DNA from: Paenibacillus kyungheensis
GTDB lineage: Bacteria; Bacillota; Bacilli; Paenibacillales; Paenibacillaceae
NCBI RefSeq assembly: GCF_028606985.1
Contig: NZ_CP117416.1
Location: 2,208,001-2,272,000 of the forward strand
DNA: 64,000 nt
Direction of reading: 5' to 3'
This document shows positions 36,063-45,091 of this stretch, piece after piece. The number at the start of each line of letters is the position of its first letter. Within the stretch, counting starts at the first letter, position 1. A program made the translations under genes and the position numbers. Below the pieces are notes generated by a model. It worked only from the letters and a program-made list of their open reading frames with translations, was not told the origin of the DNA and did not search any database.

Positions 36063-37667
36063 ATGAAAAAAACAGGTTTGTGGATGCTAACGTTAATAAT
36101 GATCTTCATGATAGTATTGCCTGCTACAGGACATGCTGCAATTACAGAAAGCACGCATATTAATTTGGATGGACAAGAGCTAGCTTTACCAGCAAGCGGA
36201 CAAGTAGAGACTGTTAATGGCACAGTGATGGTACCGTTACGTGTGATCGTTGAACAATTGGGCTACAAAGTAGGCTGGTCGAACCGTACACAAACAGCAA
36301 CAATCAAGCAAGGCAAAACAACATTACAATTAGCAGCAGGAAGTCATACCGCTACCGTTGATGACAAGGCGATTGATTTGCCAGAAGCGCCTTTATTGCA
36401 AAATGGAACCACCCTTGTACCGCTTCGATTTATTAGTGAAAATACAGGCACAACTGTGAAATGGGACAATACAGCCAAAACGGTGTACTTGACTACTCCT
36501 AAAAAAGTAGTCACTCCTGCAAAAGGTAACCCTACAGACACAACTACGACAGCAGATACGGCTGATCAATCTGCTTTGCAAGCTATTAGCTTTAGTGATA
36601 GTCGCTTAACAGTTACATTAAATGGAACAGCATCGCCTAAATATAGTGCTTTGACTAATCCTAATCGGATCGTTCTTGATTTGCCGAAAACAGCTTTTTC
36701 TGAATCATTTTTAAATGGTAAAGTGATGAACCTGGGCAATGTAGGCAAAGTAGATGTCACAGGTGATCCAGATGTAGCAGGTATTCGGTATTCTCTATTT
36801 AGCAACGAACCTTCTACAGTGCGTGTAGTAATGGATCTTAACAATGCACAGAAATATAAAGTCATTAACAATAACAAAGGTGTAGTTATTGTAGAGTTAG
36901 ATGGAGCAGTTAAGCCATCGTCTACGATTACGAATGGAAATGGTACAGCCAATAATGGAAATACACAAGTCTCCAGTAATCCAAATACATCAACAGACCC
37001 AGTAGTAGTAACCAATCCAGATGGTTCAACATCTACTGATCCAAATAGTGATCCTACGGCTACACCAACCGATACACCTTCCAAAGCTGTACCGGTGACA
37101 CCAAGTTCTGGCCCTGGTAAAGATGGCAAAAAATTAGTTGTTATTGATGCCGGTCATGGTGGCAAAGATTCAGGAGCAATTAGCATTACAGGCAAATATG
37201 AAAAAAACTTTACTTTACCTGTAGTGCTCAAAATTCAAGCGTTATTGGAACAAGAGCCTGATATTGATTTTGTATTAACACGTAGTGATGATAGCTATCC
37301 TACATTGCCAGATCGAGTAAAAGTGGCTAATGATCTGAATGCAGATGTATTTGTATCTATTCATGGAAATAGTACAACTTCTGCTGTTTCTCCAAGCGGT
37401 ACAGAAATGTATTATAGCCGTTCAAGTAGCTTAACCCTTGCACAGATTGTGCATAAGCATGTAGTAGCTGCGCTTGGATTATCAGATCGTGGTATTCATC
37501 AGAAGAGCCTTCATGTGACAAGAGAAACAACAATGCCTGCTATATTGATCGAGGCTGGATATTTAAGCAATCCGACAGATGAAGCTTTGATGTATACCGA
37601 TGCTTTTCAAGAACAATTGGCAGAAGCAGTGGTGGCTGGAATTAAAGAATATTTAGGTGTCTCGTAA
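36063..37667 (+). CDS. N-acetylmuramoyl-L-alanine amidase, multidomain
   Basis: Exported cell-wall hydrolase of 534 residues. Signal peptide to about residue 22 (GHAA). Residues 28-140 form a copper-amine-oxidase N-like beta domain with the VPLRVIVEQLGYKVGW and LVPLRFISENTGTTVKW repeats. Residues 170-280 are an AMIN domain. A Thr/Ser/Pro/Asn linker follows. The zinc Amidase_3 domain spans about 355-533 with VIDAGHGGKDSGA, the ligand His in VSIHGNS and catalytic Glu in ILIEAGYLSNP. Role in septal or sporulation peptidoglycan turnover is inferred. Confidence 0.9.
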   Translation: MKKTGLWMLTLIMIFMIVLPATGHAAITESTHINLDGQELALPASGQVETVNGTVMVPLRVIVEQLGYKVGWSNRTQTATIKQGKTTLQLAAGSHTATVDDKAIDLPEAPLLQNGTTLVPLRFISENTGTTVKWDNTAKTVYLTTPKKVVTPAKGNPTDTTTTADTADQSALQAISFSDSRLTVTLNGTASPKYSALTNPNRIVLDLPKTAFSESFLNGKVMNLGNVGKVDVTGDPDVAGIRYSLFSNEPSTVRVVMDLNNAQKYKVINNNKGVVIVELDGAVKPSSTITNGNGTANNGNTQVSSNPNTSTDPVVVTNPDGSTSTDPNSDPTATPTDTPSKAVPVTPSSGPGKDGKKLVVIDAGHGGKDSGAISITGKYEKNFTLPVVLKIQALLEQEPDIDFVLTRSDDSYPTLPDRVKVANDLNADVFVSIHGNSTTSAVSPSGTEMYYSRSSSLTLAQIVHKHVVAALGLSDRGIHQKSLHVTRETTMPAILIEAGYLSNPTDEALMYTDAFQEQLAEAVVAGIKEYLGVS

Positions 37668-37723
37668 GCAGGTTATACGATTTCATTGAAACTTTAATGT
37701 TTCATTTTAAAGAGTGTGTGGTA

Positions 37724-37771
37724 ATGAACCACGGTAAACTAATGACGAACTTGTCATTTTTAGTGGTTCAT
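37724..37771 (+). terminator. Nested hairpin after amidase gene
   Basis: ATGAACCAC (37724-37732) pairs with GTGGTTCAT (37763-37771). Inside it CTAATGAC pairs with GTCATT before TTTTAG. The inner stem plus Ts could be a terminator. Confidence 0.5.
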
Positions 37772-37824
37772 ACATAACTCTACATATCAGACAGAAGGCA
37801 ACAGCATTTTCAAGGAGGGCATCT

Positions 37825-38985
37825 ATGAAACGAAATCTCATCACTCTGGTAACAGCAGCTGTGTTACTGACTTCTACGCCTCAAATGATGGAAGCAGCAA
37901 CAACGCCTGTACCTGTGGGTAAAGTAAATCTACCTGTCAACTTCCGTTCAGGTCCTACACCGGATAGTACAGTATATGGCACACTTCAACCGGGCACTAA
38001 TATTAAGATTCTGCGCGAAGTTAACAGTTATTGGCTACGGGTAAAAGTAGGAGTCAAAACAGGCTATGTATCGGCAAGCTATATCAATTACACGCCGAAG
38101 CCAAAAGAATCTAATCCGGTGAGTACATCACCAGCATCGAATACAGTATCCAGTCAAGAACAGTCTTCCAAATTGCAGACTGCTAAAGATACACCGTCAA
38201 CGCCAACGATTACTCAAGCAAGTGCGCCTGCTCCTGCACCTACAAGTACACCGGTAACACCTATACCACGTAAAAATGATCCTGGTACAGGTATTGTAGA
38301 ACGTGGAGTGAACTTTCGAGCGGAGCCTACAACAGGAAGTGATGTGTTACGAGTATTACCTGTTGGTGAGACATTCAAAGCGTTAGAGCAACCTAGTGTA
38401 TCTTGGATTAAAATTAAAGACAGTACTGGAACAGTAGGATATGTATCTACAGATTATGTTTCCTATACATTACCTGCATCGGCTACACCTGTTTTGACAA
38501 GTCTACCTGTAGATGCTATTCCAGAAGTGGATGATACTCCGTTTCAACCACCTGTGACGGTTACACCGCCACCTACACTTGCAACAGGTTCACCATTAGA
38601 TGAAGCTACAGCGGATCTTATTTTAGGTAGTGCATTAGCATTACAAGGTATTACACATTATGGATATGGTAAAAATGAAGCACCTACGTTATTCGATTGT
38701 TCTTCATTTACACGATATGTATTTGGACAAGCAGGAATTGATCTTGCCTGGGGCACACAATACCAGAAAAATGTAGGTATTGAAGTTGAACGTGGACAAT
38801 GGCAAAAAGGGGACTTGCTCTTTTTCTCAGGTGGCGACCCGAATGTGATTTCTCATGTAGGCATATACGCTGGCGATAATAAGCTAGTTCATAATAGTGT
38901 GAGTTTGGACGGAATTGCTATTTCTAATCTTGATCTAGATTATTGGGTGAAGCATTATGTAACAGCTCGTCGTGTTTTACAATAA
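37825..38985 (+). CDS. NlpC/P60 peptidase with two SH3 domains
   Basis: Secreted peptidoglycan endopeptidase, 386 residues. Signal peptide to about residue 25. SH3 domains lie at about 30-90 (LPVNFRSGPTPDSTVYG) and 152-215 (RGVNFRAEPTTGSDVL), joined by Ser/Thr/Pro linkers. The C-terminal NlpC/P60 domain has the nucleophile Cys in LFDCSSF and His in ISHVGIYAGD. It cleaves stem peptides (gamma-D-Glu-diamino acid bonds in the family). AAGGAGGG supports the start. Own terminator, next to another wall hydrolase. Confidence 0.92.
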   Translation: MKRNLITLVTAAVLLTSTPQMMEAATTPVPVGKVNLPVNFRSGPTPDSTVYGTLQPGTNIKILREVNSYWLRVKVGVKTGYVSASYINYTPKPKESNPVSTSPASNTVSSQEQSSKLQTAKDTPSTPTITQASAPAPAPTSTPVTPIPRKNDPGTGIVERGVNFRAEPTTGSDVLRVLPVGETFKALEQPSVSWIKIKDSTGTVGYVSTDYVSYTLPASATPVLTSLPVDAIPEVDDTPFQPPVTVTPPPTLATGSPLDEATADLILGSALALQGITHYGYGKNEAPTLFDCSSFTRYVFGQAGIDLAWGTQYQKNVGIEVERGQWQKGDLLFFSGGDPNVISHVGIYAGDNKLVHNSVSLDGIAISNLDLDYWVKHYVTARRVLQ

Positions 38986-39016
38986 ATAACAGTGATGTTA
39001 AAGCTCTGGTAACTAT

Positions 39017-39076
39017 AAAAGCAAGCCGTTATTTTCTTTACAAAGTGTAGAGAAAGGAACGGTTTGCTTTTTTTTA
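39017..39076 (+). terminator. Rho-independent terminator
   Basis: AAAAGCAAGCCGTT (39017-39030) pairs with AACGGTTTGCTTTT (39058-39071), one G-U pair, long T run. It closes the NlpC/P60 transcript. Confidence 0.9.
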
Positions 39077-39084
39077 TAAAACTA

Positions 39085-39113
39085 TTGTAAGCGTTATCAG
39101 AAGTGTGTATACT
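39085..39113 (+). promoter_or_regulatory. Promoter with cre site over the -35 box
   Basis: TTGTAA (39085-39090), a 17-bp spacer, then TATACT (39108-39113). A full cre match, TTGTAAGCGTTATCA (39085-39099), covers the -35 box, so CcpA should exclude RNA polymerase. The LicT-type antiterminator begins 14 bp after the -10 box. The licT promoter has the same design. Confidence 0.8.
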
Positions 39114-39127
39114 ACACATCATATAAA

Positions 39128-39157
39128 GGATTGTTACTGCGTGTAGCAGGCAAAACC
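39128..39157 (+). promoter_or_regulatory. LicT-type RNA antiterminator (RAT)
   Basis: The sequence begins GGATTGTTACTGC and ends GCAGGCAAAACC, nearly the same as the known bglP/licS RAT. The last six bases are shared with the terminator that follows, so binding of LicT would prevent that terminator from forming. Confidence 0.9.
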
Positions 39158-39216
39158 TAATTTAGCTATAGAAGGACACATTACTGTGTATTTCTAGCGC
39201 CGAATTAGGTTTTTTT
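39152..39216 (+). terminator. RAT-linked leader terminator
   Basis: AAAACCTAATT (39152-39162) pairs with AATTAGGTTTT, then Ts (39203-39216). It lies between the promoter and the carboxylesterase gene and overlaps the RAT. Confidence 0.9.
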
Positions 39217-39312
39217 ATGTCTATTTTTAATAGACAGCGCTTATTCATACACTTTTCTTTATATATTCACTTGATGCAATGGTTTGCGGTACATAATGAA
39301 GGAGGTATTCAA

Positions 39313-41040
39313 ATGAAGATGAACAAAAAAGGAACATGGTTGTGGTTGCTCGTATTAATGTGTATATTATCTAGCAACGGTACTGCTGAAGCAGCCGTTC
39401 AATCTAACCAAACAAAGAGTGATACGATGAACTATAAATATCAAAATGATGTAACACAACCAACAAGCGCCGGTATATTCACAGGATTACAGACAGGTAA
39501 CAACAATACATTAGTATGGTCAGGTATACCTTATGCACAAGCTCCTGTAGGAGATTTGCGTTGGAAAGCACCTCAACCCCTACCATCATCTGCGAGTGAA
39601 CAGCATAACGCACGTCAAGCAGGCAATATCTGTACTCAATTAGCAGACGGCAAAGTCGTAGGCGAGGAAGACTGTCTATATCTTAATGTCTATCGTCCAC
39701 ATACGACAGCTACTGATCTGCCTGTACTTGTATTTTTGCATGGAGGAGGCAATGTGACAGGTAGCTCTGCGGCTTTGGAAGCAGAATCATTGGCTACCAG
39801 TACACAATCGGTTGTTGTTACTGTTAATTATCGCTTAGGATTATTAGGATGGCTTAACAATACTGCAATCAAAAGTGGTAATCCGCTAGAGGATTCAGGC
39901 AATTTTGCGCTGTTAGATCAGATTGCAGCACTCAAATGGGTACAGCAACAGATAGGTAGTTTTGGTGGTGATCCAGACAATGTTACACTGGGCGGTCAAT
40001 CTGCGGGCGCGCGTGATGTGTTGGCATTGGTCATTTCACCGCTTGCCAAAGGGCTATTCGCTAAAGTGATGCCTTTAAGTGGGGGTATGACTACAGCTAC
40101 GCCGGCGGAAGGACAAGCGTATTCGGATAGCAAATTAGCCGCAGTACTGGTTCAAGCAGGCAAAGCCAGTACAACAGCAGAAGCTATGACCTACCTTCAA
40201 AAAACGGATGCGCAAACATTACAGCAAACATTACGTTCATTAGATAGCAAACAGTTGGTGCAAGCAGTCGGTAGCGTGATGATTCGAATGTCTGAATTTC
40301 CGCATTTATTTGCAGATGGTCATGTATTACCGAAAAATGGATTTGATGTCGTACAGACCGGACAATATAATCGTGTTCCGATGTTAATTGGTAGTATGAA
40401 AAATGAATTCAATGTATTTGCTGCCTATGATCCAGAATTTAGTAAGCAATTCACTTCAAATTCATGGACAACAGCAAAAGAAAAGCAGTTCTGGCAAGCT
40501 ACCCAGTATGGAAGTCAATTATATTCTGCTTTTAATGCAGATCAAGTAGCAGATAGATTTACAAAAGATACTCAAGCGTTACCGATCTATGTGTATCGTT
40601 TTGCATGGGGTACAGAAGTGAAAGGTCTGCAAGCACCAGCTAAATATTTAGCCGCTACACATGGAGTAGATATGGACTTTTTGAGTGGTCATTTTGCTGA
40701 TAGTAATTACGGGTTACTATTCAAAAATCAATTTTATAAAGACGATAATGAAGCTGGAAGAATACAATTGATGCATCGTTATCGCCAATATATTCGTCAG
40801 TTTTTACATGATCAATCGATGCAAGTAAGCGATACACCGGCTTGGACATCTTGGCAAAAATCACGTACATTATTGCAATTTGATGCTACCAATACCAAAG
40901 CAATATTAAAGACTATTCAGCCAGCACCGACTTCAGTTAAAATGATGGCGACTATTCAATCATCGTTATCGAATACTGCGAAGTCTGTGGTATGGGATAA
41001 CGTATTAAAAGGTAGATTCTTTATGGATGCTCAATATTAA
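39313..41040 (+). CDS. Secreted type-B carboxylesterase
   Basis: Carboxylesterase of the alpha/beta-hydrolase type-B family (PnbA-like), about 575 residues. Signal peptide to about residue 28 (GTAEAA). The oxyanion loop is FLHGGGN. The nucleophile elbow is GGQSAGA (family usually GESAG). The acid is likely the Glu of SMKNEF and the base His in ATHGVDMDF. AAGGAGG 7 nt before ATG 39313 fixes the start; an upstream in-frame ATG at 39217 lies on the terminator. Leader carries cre, RAT and terminator, so it should be induced by beta-glucosides and repressed by glucose. Confidence 0.88.
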   Translation: MKMNKKGTWLWLLVLMCILSSNGTAEAAVQSNQTKSDTMNYKYQNDVTQPTSAGIFTGLQTGNNNTLVWSGIPYAQAPVGDLRWKAPQPLPSSASEQHNARQAGNICTQLADGKVVGEEDCLYLNVYRPHTTATDLPVLVFLHGGGNVTGSSAALEAESLATSTQSVVVTVNYRLGLLGWLNNTAIKSGNPLEDSGNFALLDQIAALKWVQQQIGSFGGDPDNVTLGGQSAGARDVLALVISPLAKGLFAKVMPLSGGMTTATPAEGQAYSDSKLAAVLVQAGKASTTAEAMTYLQKTDAQTLQQTLRSLDSKQLVQAVGSVMIRMSEFPHLFADGHVLPKNGFDVVQTGQYNRVPMLIGSMKNEFNVFAAYDPEFSKQFTSNSWTTAKEKQFWQATQYGSQLYSAFNADQVADRFTKDTQALPIYVYRFAWGTEVKGLQAPAKYLAATHGVDMDFLSGHFADSNYGLLFKNQFYKDDNEAGRIQLMHRYRQYIRQFLHDQSMQVSDTPAWTSWQKSRTLLQFDATNTKAILKTIQPAPTSVKMMATIQSSLSNTAKSVVWDNVLKGRFFMDAQY

Positions 41041-41058
41041 AAAAATACATTTTTTTGT

Positions 41059-41105
41059 AAAAGTACTGGATAAGTGAGTGATTTTCACGTATTCAGTACT
41101 TTTTA
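41059..41105 (+). terminator. Rho-independent terminator
   Basis: AAAAGTACTG (41059-41068) pairs with CAGTACTTTT (41094-41103), followed by T. Ends the esterase transcript. Confidence 0.8.
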
Positions 41106-41221
41106 TTCTATATTTATAATAGAAATTCGTTTGAATAATCATATACTTGTTTAAATTTAGCTATAATTATATGATAGATACAACTGATGGTTGAACTTGA
41201 TAACAACATTTGGGAGGCACC

Positions 41222-42829
41222 ATGAATATAGATCCTAAAATAGCAGCAGTCGATTGGGAATATGTGGTACAAAATTTAAAATCTTCGGTAACGATTGCTG
41301 ATGCAAGAAGAAGTGATTTCCCGCTTGTTTTTGTAAATAGTCATTTTACCGAGTTAACAGGTTATACCAAAAATGAAGCGATCGGATACAATTGTCGTTT
41401 TCTACAGGGTGTAGATACTGATCCAGCAGCAGTTAAAAAGATTCGTGAAGCTCTAGCTAAGCAAGAATCTGCTGTGATCGAGATTTTGAATTATACCAAA
41501 GAGGGAACTCCTTTTTGGAATGAAATTAATTTAGATCCTATTTTTGACCGGAATGGTGAATGTCATTATTTTGTAGGGATTCAATTTGACATCACAGATC
41601 GCAAAACAGCGGAACAACAAGCCAAGCGTGCAGCAGAATTAGCAGAAGCAGCTAATCGCGCGAAAAGCCGTTTTATTGCAAATATGAGTCATGAGTTTCG
41701 GACACCATTGAACGGAATTATTGGAATGACTGAATTGATCTTATTAAGTGAGATCGATCAAGAACAACGTGATAATATGAAGATTGTCCAAAATAGTGCG
41801 GAAACGTTGTTGACGTTAATTAATGATGTACTTGATTTCTCCAAAATCGAAGCGGAAAAGATGAATCTTGAAAATATAGAATACAATATTCATGAATTGA
41901 TGGATATTACGATCAAAGCGCATCGTCCGTTAGCATTGGAGAAAAAGATTGATCTATTATTGCACATTGGCAAACGTGTACCTAAAATCGTAGTCGGTGA
42001 TCCACATCGATTAAAACAAGTGCTGAATAACTTGATTGGTAATGCGATTAAATTTACGAGTCAGGGTTCAGTGAAGATTTCTGTCGAAGGGCAGGAATTA
42101 ATCGAAGACAAATTAATGCTTCATTTTAAAGTAAAAGATACAGGGATCGGTATTGCAGAAAAAGATATGCCCAAGCTATTTAAAAGTTTTAGTCAGGTCG
42201 ATGATTCACAGACACGCGAATTTGGCGGCACTGGTCTAGGGCTAGTCATCAGTCAGCAGATCGTTGAGTTAATGGGTGGACATATTACAGTAGATAGCGA
42301 TGAAGGAATCGGGACTATTTTCCAATTCACAATTCCTCTGGCTTATGCTCATACATCAACAAGTGAAGGTGTAGATACAGAATATGCTCCTTCTCATAAG
42401 TCTATAGAGCCACCTGTAGAGACAGAAGAGGAATCTAATGCTAGTGGACTGAAAGTACTCTTGGCAGATGATGACCGAATCAGTCGTCTAATTACGATGC
42501 GTATGTTAGAAAAGTTAGGTCACCGAGCAGAATCTGTCGAAAATGGTCTGGAAGCTGTGCGCACGTTAGAAAAAGATTCTGGTTATGATCTTGTACTAAT
42601 GGATATTCAAATGCCTGTTATGGATGGACTTCAAGCCACAGATGAAATACGCAACTCCGGCAAAGTCAATCGCAATGACATTCCGATTATTGCTTTGACA
42701 GCTCATGCGTTCAAAGACGACCAAAAGCAAATTATGGCTTCCGGTATGAATGGTGCATTATCTAAGCCATTGCCTATCCAAAAGCTTGCAGAAATTATTG
42801 ATTCTGTGAAGCAAGAACAACAGAAATAA
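41222..42829 (+). CDS. LOV-domain hybrid histidine kinase
   Basis: Soluble hybrid kinase of 535 residues. Residues 10-125 are a LOV/PAS domain with GYNCRFLQG; Cys58 is the residue that forms the flavin adduct in blue-light receptors. A helical linker (AKRAAELAEAANRAKS) leads to HisKA with His157 (MSHEFRTPLNG), HATPase_c (GTGLGLVISQQIV) and a C-terminal receiver with DLVLMDIQMPVMDG. There is no membrane segment. The start is the ATG after GGGAGG. No output regulator is adjacent, so the phosphorelay partner is elsewhere. Blue-light sensing is strongly suggested by the motif. Confidence 0.88.
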   Translation: MNIDPKIAAVDWEYVVQNLKSSVTIADARRSDFPLVFVNSHFTELTGYTKNEAIGYNCRFLQGVDTDPAAVKKIREALAKQESAVIEILNYTKEGTPFWNEINLDPIFDRNGECHYFVGIQFDITDRKTAEQQAKRAAELAEAANRAKSRFIANMSHEFRTPLNGIIGMTELILLSEIDQEQRDNMKIVQNSAETLLTLINDVLDFSKIEAEKMNLENIEYNIHELMDITIKAHRPLALEKKIDLLLHIGKRVPKIVVGDPHRLKQVLNNLIGNAIKFTSQGSVKISVEGQELIEDKLMLHFKVKDTGIGIAEKDMPKLFKSFSQVDDSQTREFGGTGLGLVISQQIVELMGGHITVDSDEGIGTIFQFTIPLAYAHTSTSEGVDTEYAPSHKSIEPPVETEEESNASGLKVLLADDDRISRLITMRMLEKLGHRAESVENGLEAVRTLEKDSGYDLVLMDIQMPVMDGLQATDEIRNSGKVNRNDIPIIALTAHAFKDDQKQIMASGMNGALSKPLPIQKLAEIIDSVKQEQQK

Positions 42830-42869
42830 AAGAATACCGTCTATAGATATAGCAAAATATAGCATGATA

Positions 42870-42903
42870 AAAAGCCGCCTTTGATATACAAGGGCGGCTT
42901 TTG
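42870..42903. terminator. Bidirectional terminator
   Basis: AAAAGCCGCC (42870-42879) pairs with GGCGGCTTTT (42893-42902). It lies between convergent kinase and acsA genes and can serve both. Confidence 0.88.
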
Positions 42904-42933
42904 GTCTATCACAAATGAAATAGATATAGAACG

Positions 42934-44658
42934 TTAATCTTCGATCGTAGAGAGATCACCTGTAGGAAGCTCCAATTCCCATGCTTTCAGCACACGACGC
43001 ATAATTTTACCACTACGTGTTTTGGGAAGCTTGTCTTTAAATTCAATCTCGCGCGGAGCAGCATGAGCAGACAATCCTTCTTTGACAAAGCGAGTGATCT
43101 CTTGCTTCAATTCTTCTGTAGCTGTATATCCTTCCCGAAGGGAGATAAATGCTTTGATCACTTCACCACGTACAGGATCAGGCTTACCGATAACACCTGC
43201 TTCAGCTACCGCAGGATGTTCTACCAATTTACTTTCTACTTCAAAGGGACCGACACGCTCACCAGACGTATTGATGACATCATCAATTCGACCCTGGAAC
43301 CAGAAGTATCCATCTTCATCCATATAAGCAGAATCTCCTGAAATATACCATCCCGGAATACGTGTATATTCTTCAAATTTGGCAGGATTGTTCCAAATTT
43401 TGTACATCATTGATGGCCATGGTGTTTTGATCGCTAGATTACCCATCCGTAGTGGAGGGAGCACATTACCCGCATCATCGATAATAGCAGCTTCTACACC
43501 CGGAATCGGACGTCCCATAGAGCCAGGGCGAATATCCATGCGCGGATAGTTACAGATAAGCTGTGCGCCTGTCTCGGTCATCCACCATGTATCATGAATC
43601 CGTTGTCCGTAGACACGATATCCCCAGCGAATAACTTCAGGATTTAGCGGTTCGCCTACACTGAGCACATGACGAAGCGAAGAAAGGTCATATTGCTGAA
43701 CCACTTCATCGCCAGCTCCCATTAACATCCGAAAAGCTGTTGGAGCACTATACCATACCGTTACTTGATAGCGTCCAATCGTCTTATACCAATCTTGCGG
43801 GCTGAATCGCCCTCCACGCACAACATTGGTCACTCCATTTAACCAGGGAGCAAAAATACCATAAGACGTCCCTGTCACCCAACCAGGGTCAGCAGTACAC
43901 CAATAAATATCATTCTCTTGAAGATCAAGTACAATTCTGCCGGTATATTCTTGCTGAATCATAGCTCTATGAACATGATATACACCTTTAGGCTTGCCTG
44001 TAGACCCAGAAGTATAGTGAAGGATTAGACCATCATCCAGATCTACCCATTCTATCTCTGCTTCTGTTGAAGCTTGTTGCATTTCTTTGGCAAAATCAAT
44101 ATAAGGAGCTGTAATGTCTTGCTCATCTCCAACAAGAATGACATGTTGAAGTTCAGGTAATTCGTGACTAGGCACCCGTTCAACCAATTTGGGTGTAGTG
44201 ATTATAGCTACAGCACCACTATCTGCCAGACGATCTTTCACAGCCGTTTCCATAAAGGCTTCAAATAATGGCCCAGCAATAGCACCAATTTTAATAATAC
44301 CAAGCAATGTGAAATACAGTTCAGGAGTACGAGGCATAAAGATAAACACGCGATCTCCTTTACCAATGCCTAGTTTGCGTAACATATTAGCAGCTCGATT
44401 CGATTGTTGACGCAATTGTTCAAAGGTATACGATTCGCTTCGTACAGGATCACTATAATGCAAAGCAATATGATCACGACGTTCTGAAGCAGCATGACGA
44501 TCGATTGCCTCGTAAGCAAGATTGATATTGCCCGTTTCATGCCAGGAGAATCTTTTTTCTACATCTGCCCAGTCAAAAGAACGACTAGCTTCCTCATAAT
44601 CCATCATATTGGCTTGTGTAGCTTCTACAGCAATGATTTCCACGTTATCTTTTCCCAT
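42934..44658 (-). CDS. acsA: Acetyl-CoA synthetase AcsA
   Basis: AMP-forming acetyl-CoA synthetase, 574 residues (B. subtilis AcsA is of the same size). AMP-binding motif YTSGSTGKPKG, then WWMTETGAQ and the hinge/adenylation motif YFWFQGRIDDVINTSGER. The C-terminal PKTRSGKIMRR holds the lysine that AcuA acetylates and AcuC deacetylates; both genes are 1.7-3.6 kb away. GGAGG 5 nt before ATG 44658 fixes the start; 16 upstream codons are open but lack a site. A cre-like box lies upstream. Confidence 0.95.
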   Translation of the reverse strand: MGKDNVEIIAVEATQANMMDYEEASRSFDWADVEKRFSWHETGNINLAYEAIDRHAASERRDHIALHYSDPVRSESYTFEQLRQQSNRAANMLRKLGIGKGDRVFIFMPRTPELYFTLLGIIKIGAIAGPLFEAFMETAVKDRLADSGAVAIITTPKLVERVPSHELPELQHVILVGDEQDITAPYIDFAKEMQQASTEAEIEWVDLDDGLILHYTSGSTGKPKGVYHVHRAMIQQEYTGRIVLDLQENDIYWCTADPGWVTGTSYGIFAPWLNGVTNVVRGGRFSPQDWYKTIGRYQVTVWYSAPTAFRMLMGAGDEVVQQYDLSSLRHVLSVGEPLNPEVIRWGYRVYGQRIHDTWWMTETGAQLICNYPRMDIRPGSMGRPIPGVEAAIIDDAGNVLPPLRMGNLAIKTPWPSMMYKIWNNPAKFEEYTRIPGWYISGDSAYMDEDGYFWFQGRIDDVINTSGERVGPFEVESKLVEHPAVAEAGVIGKPDPVRGEVIKAFISLREGYTATEELKQEITRFVKEGLSAHAAPREIEFKDKLPKTRSGKIMRRVLKAWELELPTGDLSTIED

Positions 44659-44706
44659 AATGACCTCCATGATTATTGAGATACGATCTTGTGTTTCGAT
44701 TACCAT

Positions 44707-44721
44707 ATATAGCGCTTACAA
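44707..44721 (-). promoter_or_regulatory. cre-like site upstream of acsA
   Basis: The minus strand reads TTGTAAGCGCTATAT, 13 of 15 to the cre consensus. It is about 50 bp upstream of the acsA start. Repression of acsA by CcpA is known in Bacillus. Confidence 0.65.
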
Positions 44722-45061
44722 AAAACAATACTACGATTTCACAAATTGTTCAATTTTATATTTTCCTGTAGTATAGCATAGCGAAATATTATTTTTTTTA
44801 CAATTGATTTTGCATCATAATCATGAAAAAAATCATGAATTTACATTTTAACTATAAATTATGACAACTTTGTAGTAATATATAACGAATGAAAATGATT
44901 CAAAGTGAATAATTAAACTGTTTTATAAAAACATAGTAATTCAAAACGAATAATCACACACTATAATCATCTTCTTTTTGATTTCTATTTCTATGTCTAA
45001 TATTACAGTTGAAGCAAAAGTAAGGAGAGATGTCACACGCTATCATTGAGCATTTTAGGAA
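44722..45061. other. AT-rich divergent intergenic region
   Basis: About 340 bp between acsA and the acyltransferase gene, very AT-rich, no coding frame. It must contain promoters in both directions; none is clear enough to place. Confidence 0.4.
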
Positions 45062-45091
45062 TTGTTAATTGAAAAGGAGGTTATTAACGGA

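Noticed and set aside
36566-37129. 187-residue open frame antisense to the amidase
   Set aside because: It mirrors the repetitive Thr/Pro/Asn linker and AMIN domain of the amidase, with no ribosome site.
39217-39312. Longer N-terminus for the carboxylesterase
   Set aside because: The upstream ATG lies on the T run of the leader terminator. The signal peptide and AAGGAGG fit ATG 39313.
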